64,000 bases of DNA, taken from assembly GCF_948329825.1 (NCBI RefSeq), contig NZ_CAOJCM010000002.1, positions 744,001 to 808,000 on the forward strand, in the 5' to 3' direction. Origin of the DNA: Paenibacillus sp. JJ-100 (GTDB lineage: Bacteria > Bacillota > Bacilli > Paenibacillales > Paenibacillaceae). Positions 63,001-64,000 of this stretch are shown here, piece after piece. Under the pieces are notes generated by a model. The model saw nothing but the letters and a program-made list of their open reading frames with translations, searched no databases and was not told the DNA's origin. The position numbers and the translations under genes were made by a program. Position 1 is the stretch's first letter; each line of letters opens with the position of its first letter.

Positions 63001-64000
63001 CCTGTTATGCGCTTGTCTCCATAATCGGGGTCGATTGGAACATAGGCGCCTCCGGCCTTCCAGATTCCGAGCACGCTTTGAATGAAGTCGGGAGACCGAT
63101 CCAACATCACGGCTGCAATCGTTTCCTCCGGCAGATCACCCAAATGCCTTTGAAGGTAGCGGCCAATCCGGTTGGCTTGAGCATTGAGTTCAGCATAACT
63201 CCATTCGCCTCCAGCAAATTTCACTGCTGGCGAATCCGGCTGCTCATTCGCGAAACGTTCAAAGCGTTGGGGAACACTCAGATTGAAATCGTAGTCTGCC
63301 TGTTGTCCCTGGCCCCAGCTCATTATTTCTCTGCGCTCTTCCACACCGAGCAGCTCGACGTTGGCCAGTGCTATATCAGGAGTCGTTACAAGGTTGTGGA
63401 GCAGCTGCAAGTAGTGACGACCCATTTGTTGTACGGTCAATTCTGAAAACAAATCAGTATTGTACTGCAAATCTAGAGAGATCTCCGTATGATCCGCATA
63501 AACGTCCAGCATCAAGTCGAACTTGGAGATATCGTTCTTCATTTCATATGGTGTGAGTCGTAGCTCGCCTAAAGAAACTTCCGGCTTCTCGCGATCCGTC
63601 AAATTGAACATGGTGTCAAAAAGCGGGTTTCGGCTTGTGTCACGATTCAAATCAAGCAGCTCTACCAACCGTTCGAAAGGGAAATCTTGATGATGGATTG
63701 CTGATAACGTGTGATCCATAACTTCCCTGACTAATTCGCGAAAGGTCTTCTGATGTTTCGGAAAATTACGAAGTGCCACTGTATTGATAAACATCCCCAG
63801 CATGTGCTGTACATCCCGATGATTACGCCCGGCGGCCGGCGTTCCGACAATAATTTCCTCCTGCCCGCTATACTTCGATAACAGGGTACAGTAAGCACCT
63901 AACATCACGGAAAACAAAGTTACGCCCATATCCCGAGACAGCTTCTGAAGGGACACGGCAAGCTCCGGGGACAGTGAAATATGCAGTGTCTTGCCGTTAA
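60039..64000 (-). CDS. Non-ribosomal peptide synthetase, partial (C-A-T-E)
   Basis: The gene runs off the right edge; only its last 1320 residues are in view, and the frame is still open with C-domain sequence (TLHISLSPELA) at the edge. The visible order is the end of a C domain, an A domain (FTSGSTGKPKGV), a carrier FFELGGDSIRAIQ (the GGDS form that precedes epimerases), and an epimerization domain with HHLIIDGISWRIL, GWFTSIYP and EIKFNYLGQF. The A-domain code reads about DIWEMTADDK, which I do not recognise; the acidic residues suggest a polar or basic substrate. The C-terminus LSIEELEAIMDFYNQ looks like a COM donor matching the next protein. The residue would be delivered in D form. Confidence 0.93.
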   Translation of the reverse strand, partial: NGKTLHISLSPELAVSLQKLSRDMGVTLFSVMLGAYCTLLSKYSGQEEIIVGTPAAGRNHRDVQHMLGMFINTVALRNFPKHQKTFRELVREVMDHTLSAIHHQDFPFERLVELLDLNRDTSRNPLFDTMFNLTDREKPEVSLGELRLTPYEMKNDISKFDLMLDVYADHTEISLDLQYNTDLFSELTVQQMGRHYLQLLHNLVTTPDIALANVELLGVEERREIMSWGQGQQADYDFNLSVPQRFERFANEQPDSPAVKFAGGEWSYAELNAQANRIGRYLQRHLGDLPEETIAAVMLDRSPDFIQSVLGIWKAGGAYVPIDPDYGDKRITGILKDSAARVLITRSEYIRDGLEEQYKGAIICLDRVLEDIETESPANIGTWQGPDSLAYVLFTSGSTGKPKGVMIEHRGLLNHILAEADALNLDHRLVFAQNANICFDISVWQCFGALALGGTTAMYPQDLVLEAERFLEAITADHVTLLEVVPSYLTVMLDVLEQKGMKLDSLGHLMLTGETIKPDLARRWLNLYPEIPIVNAYGPAEAADDISQLVIRDLPQEAYFVPIGKPLANLNLYVVDNQMNLCPAGVYGEICVSGAGVGRGYIHDPKRTDQSFGKDPFAPYIPESGKGLRLYKTGDLGRWGHDGNLEFLGRKDFQVKIRGYRIELEEIEVCIMQSPHIKQAVVLAREDDTGSKYLCAYLVLEPSVQGSEEMCLFEVKDELAATLPVYMIPAHFIILEEMPLLISGKINRDALPAPDRSAASDENYTEPRNEVEQILATIWEEVLSVGRIGIDHNFFELGGDSIRAIQISSKLSNQGYKLKMKDLFQNPEIRKLSKYVQADHREIDQGPVEGLVKLTPIQKWFFECGFSPANHWNQAVVLHKREGFNEVLLKEVFTGLIRHHDALRMVFKYDEGLWMQYNRGENIREEHSWFELIIKTVADGHDGRMEMSRVIDELHGSLDLENGPLVKAGLFKTSQGDHLAIIIHHLIIDGISWRILFEDLTLAYHQAEQGKPIVLPSKTDSFQTWADRLTEYASSEMLQKEKSYWQQLESQHIKVLPKSSLFEGKARVSDNMEYTFKLAAAETGQLLGKVHKAYNTEINDILLAALGRAVREWTSEDNVLICLEGHGREDIIKNVNISRTVGWFTSIYPVVLNIPGSADISYHIKSVKENLRRIPNKGIGYGILKYLGSNRREEELQFRLEPEIKFNYLGQFDNDVNTEVFGASDVPYGQTVSPEAEREVALNITGLVEDGCLTMSIEYNLAEYTGAEISLLGERFKTQLMEIIKHCIEKETQELTPSDVGGDDLSIEELEAIMDFYNQ

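Noticed and set aside
62772..63446. 224-codon frame antisense to the partial NRPS
   Set aside because: Shadow of the A domain; no ribosome binding site.
1..64000. CRISPR arrays, insertion sequences, rRNA genes
   Set aside because: No regularly spaced repeats, no transposase-like frame and no rRNA sequence were seen on either strand.

Overview
The window looks like a chromosomal segment of a Paenibacillus-like, spore-forming Firmicute. The evidence is the rpsD / acsA-acuA / ccpA / aroA / ytxJ gene neighbourhood shared with Bacillus, strong AAGGAGG-type ribosome binding sites, frequent GTG and TTG starts, Fur, OhrR and cre sites of Bacillus type, a YjcZ-type sporulation peptide, and large non-ribosomal peptide synthetases (NRPSs) with COM docking ends. 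The genus is inferred from protein resemblance recalled by eye, not from a search.

Region 1 (1-26.5 kb) is conserved backbone. It holds rpsD with its S4 leader, a class A penicillin-binding protein with two fibronectin type III domains, and acsA and acuA divergent around a cre site. Next come mtnN, ccpA, ytxJ, a DJ-1/PfpI protein, a nagE-type PTS permease overlapping ptsI, a CoA-binding protein, aroA, a rhodanese, aroK, gnd, an MFS transporter, arginine decarboxylase speA, a DUF1292 protein and ohr with an OhrR operator. Much of the first part is carbon-flow machinery placed close to the catabolite regulator CcpA.

Region 2 (26.5-29 kb) is AT-rich and decayed. It contains a SAP/DUF6434 gene, a small membrane protein gene, a frame-shifted lipoprotein relic, two oppositely oriented relics of a tyrosine recombinase, a cluster of GGCACC repeats and a solitary tRNA-Val with its own promoter and terminator. 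I read this as the scar of an old integrated element.

Region 3 (29-47.6 kb) is mixed. It has small secreted or membrane proteins, a GNAT acetyltransferase, manganese catalase, a MerR-type regulator broken by a one-base frameshift, an alpha/beta hydrolase, and a Fur-boxed FecCD iron-siderophore permease pair preceded by a 16-codon leader ORF and followed by an ABC exporter. Further on are a glycerophosphodiester phosphodiesterase, a YjcZ-type peptide, a LOG-family protein, ung and a PreP-like M16 protease.

Region 4 (47.6-64 kb) is the end of an NRPS operon on the minus strand. The first synthetase runs off the right edge and shows C-A-T-E. It hands over through COM-like ends to a three-module synthetase (C-A-T three times) whose A-domain codes read Val, Leu and Val/Ile. 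That protein has no thioesterase; it ends in an aberrant condensation-like domain of about 500 residues. An MFS exporter follows with an ATGA overlap. The unusual terminal domain makes this the most promising candidate for undescribed chemistry in the window.
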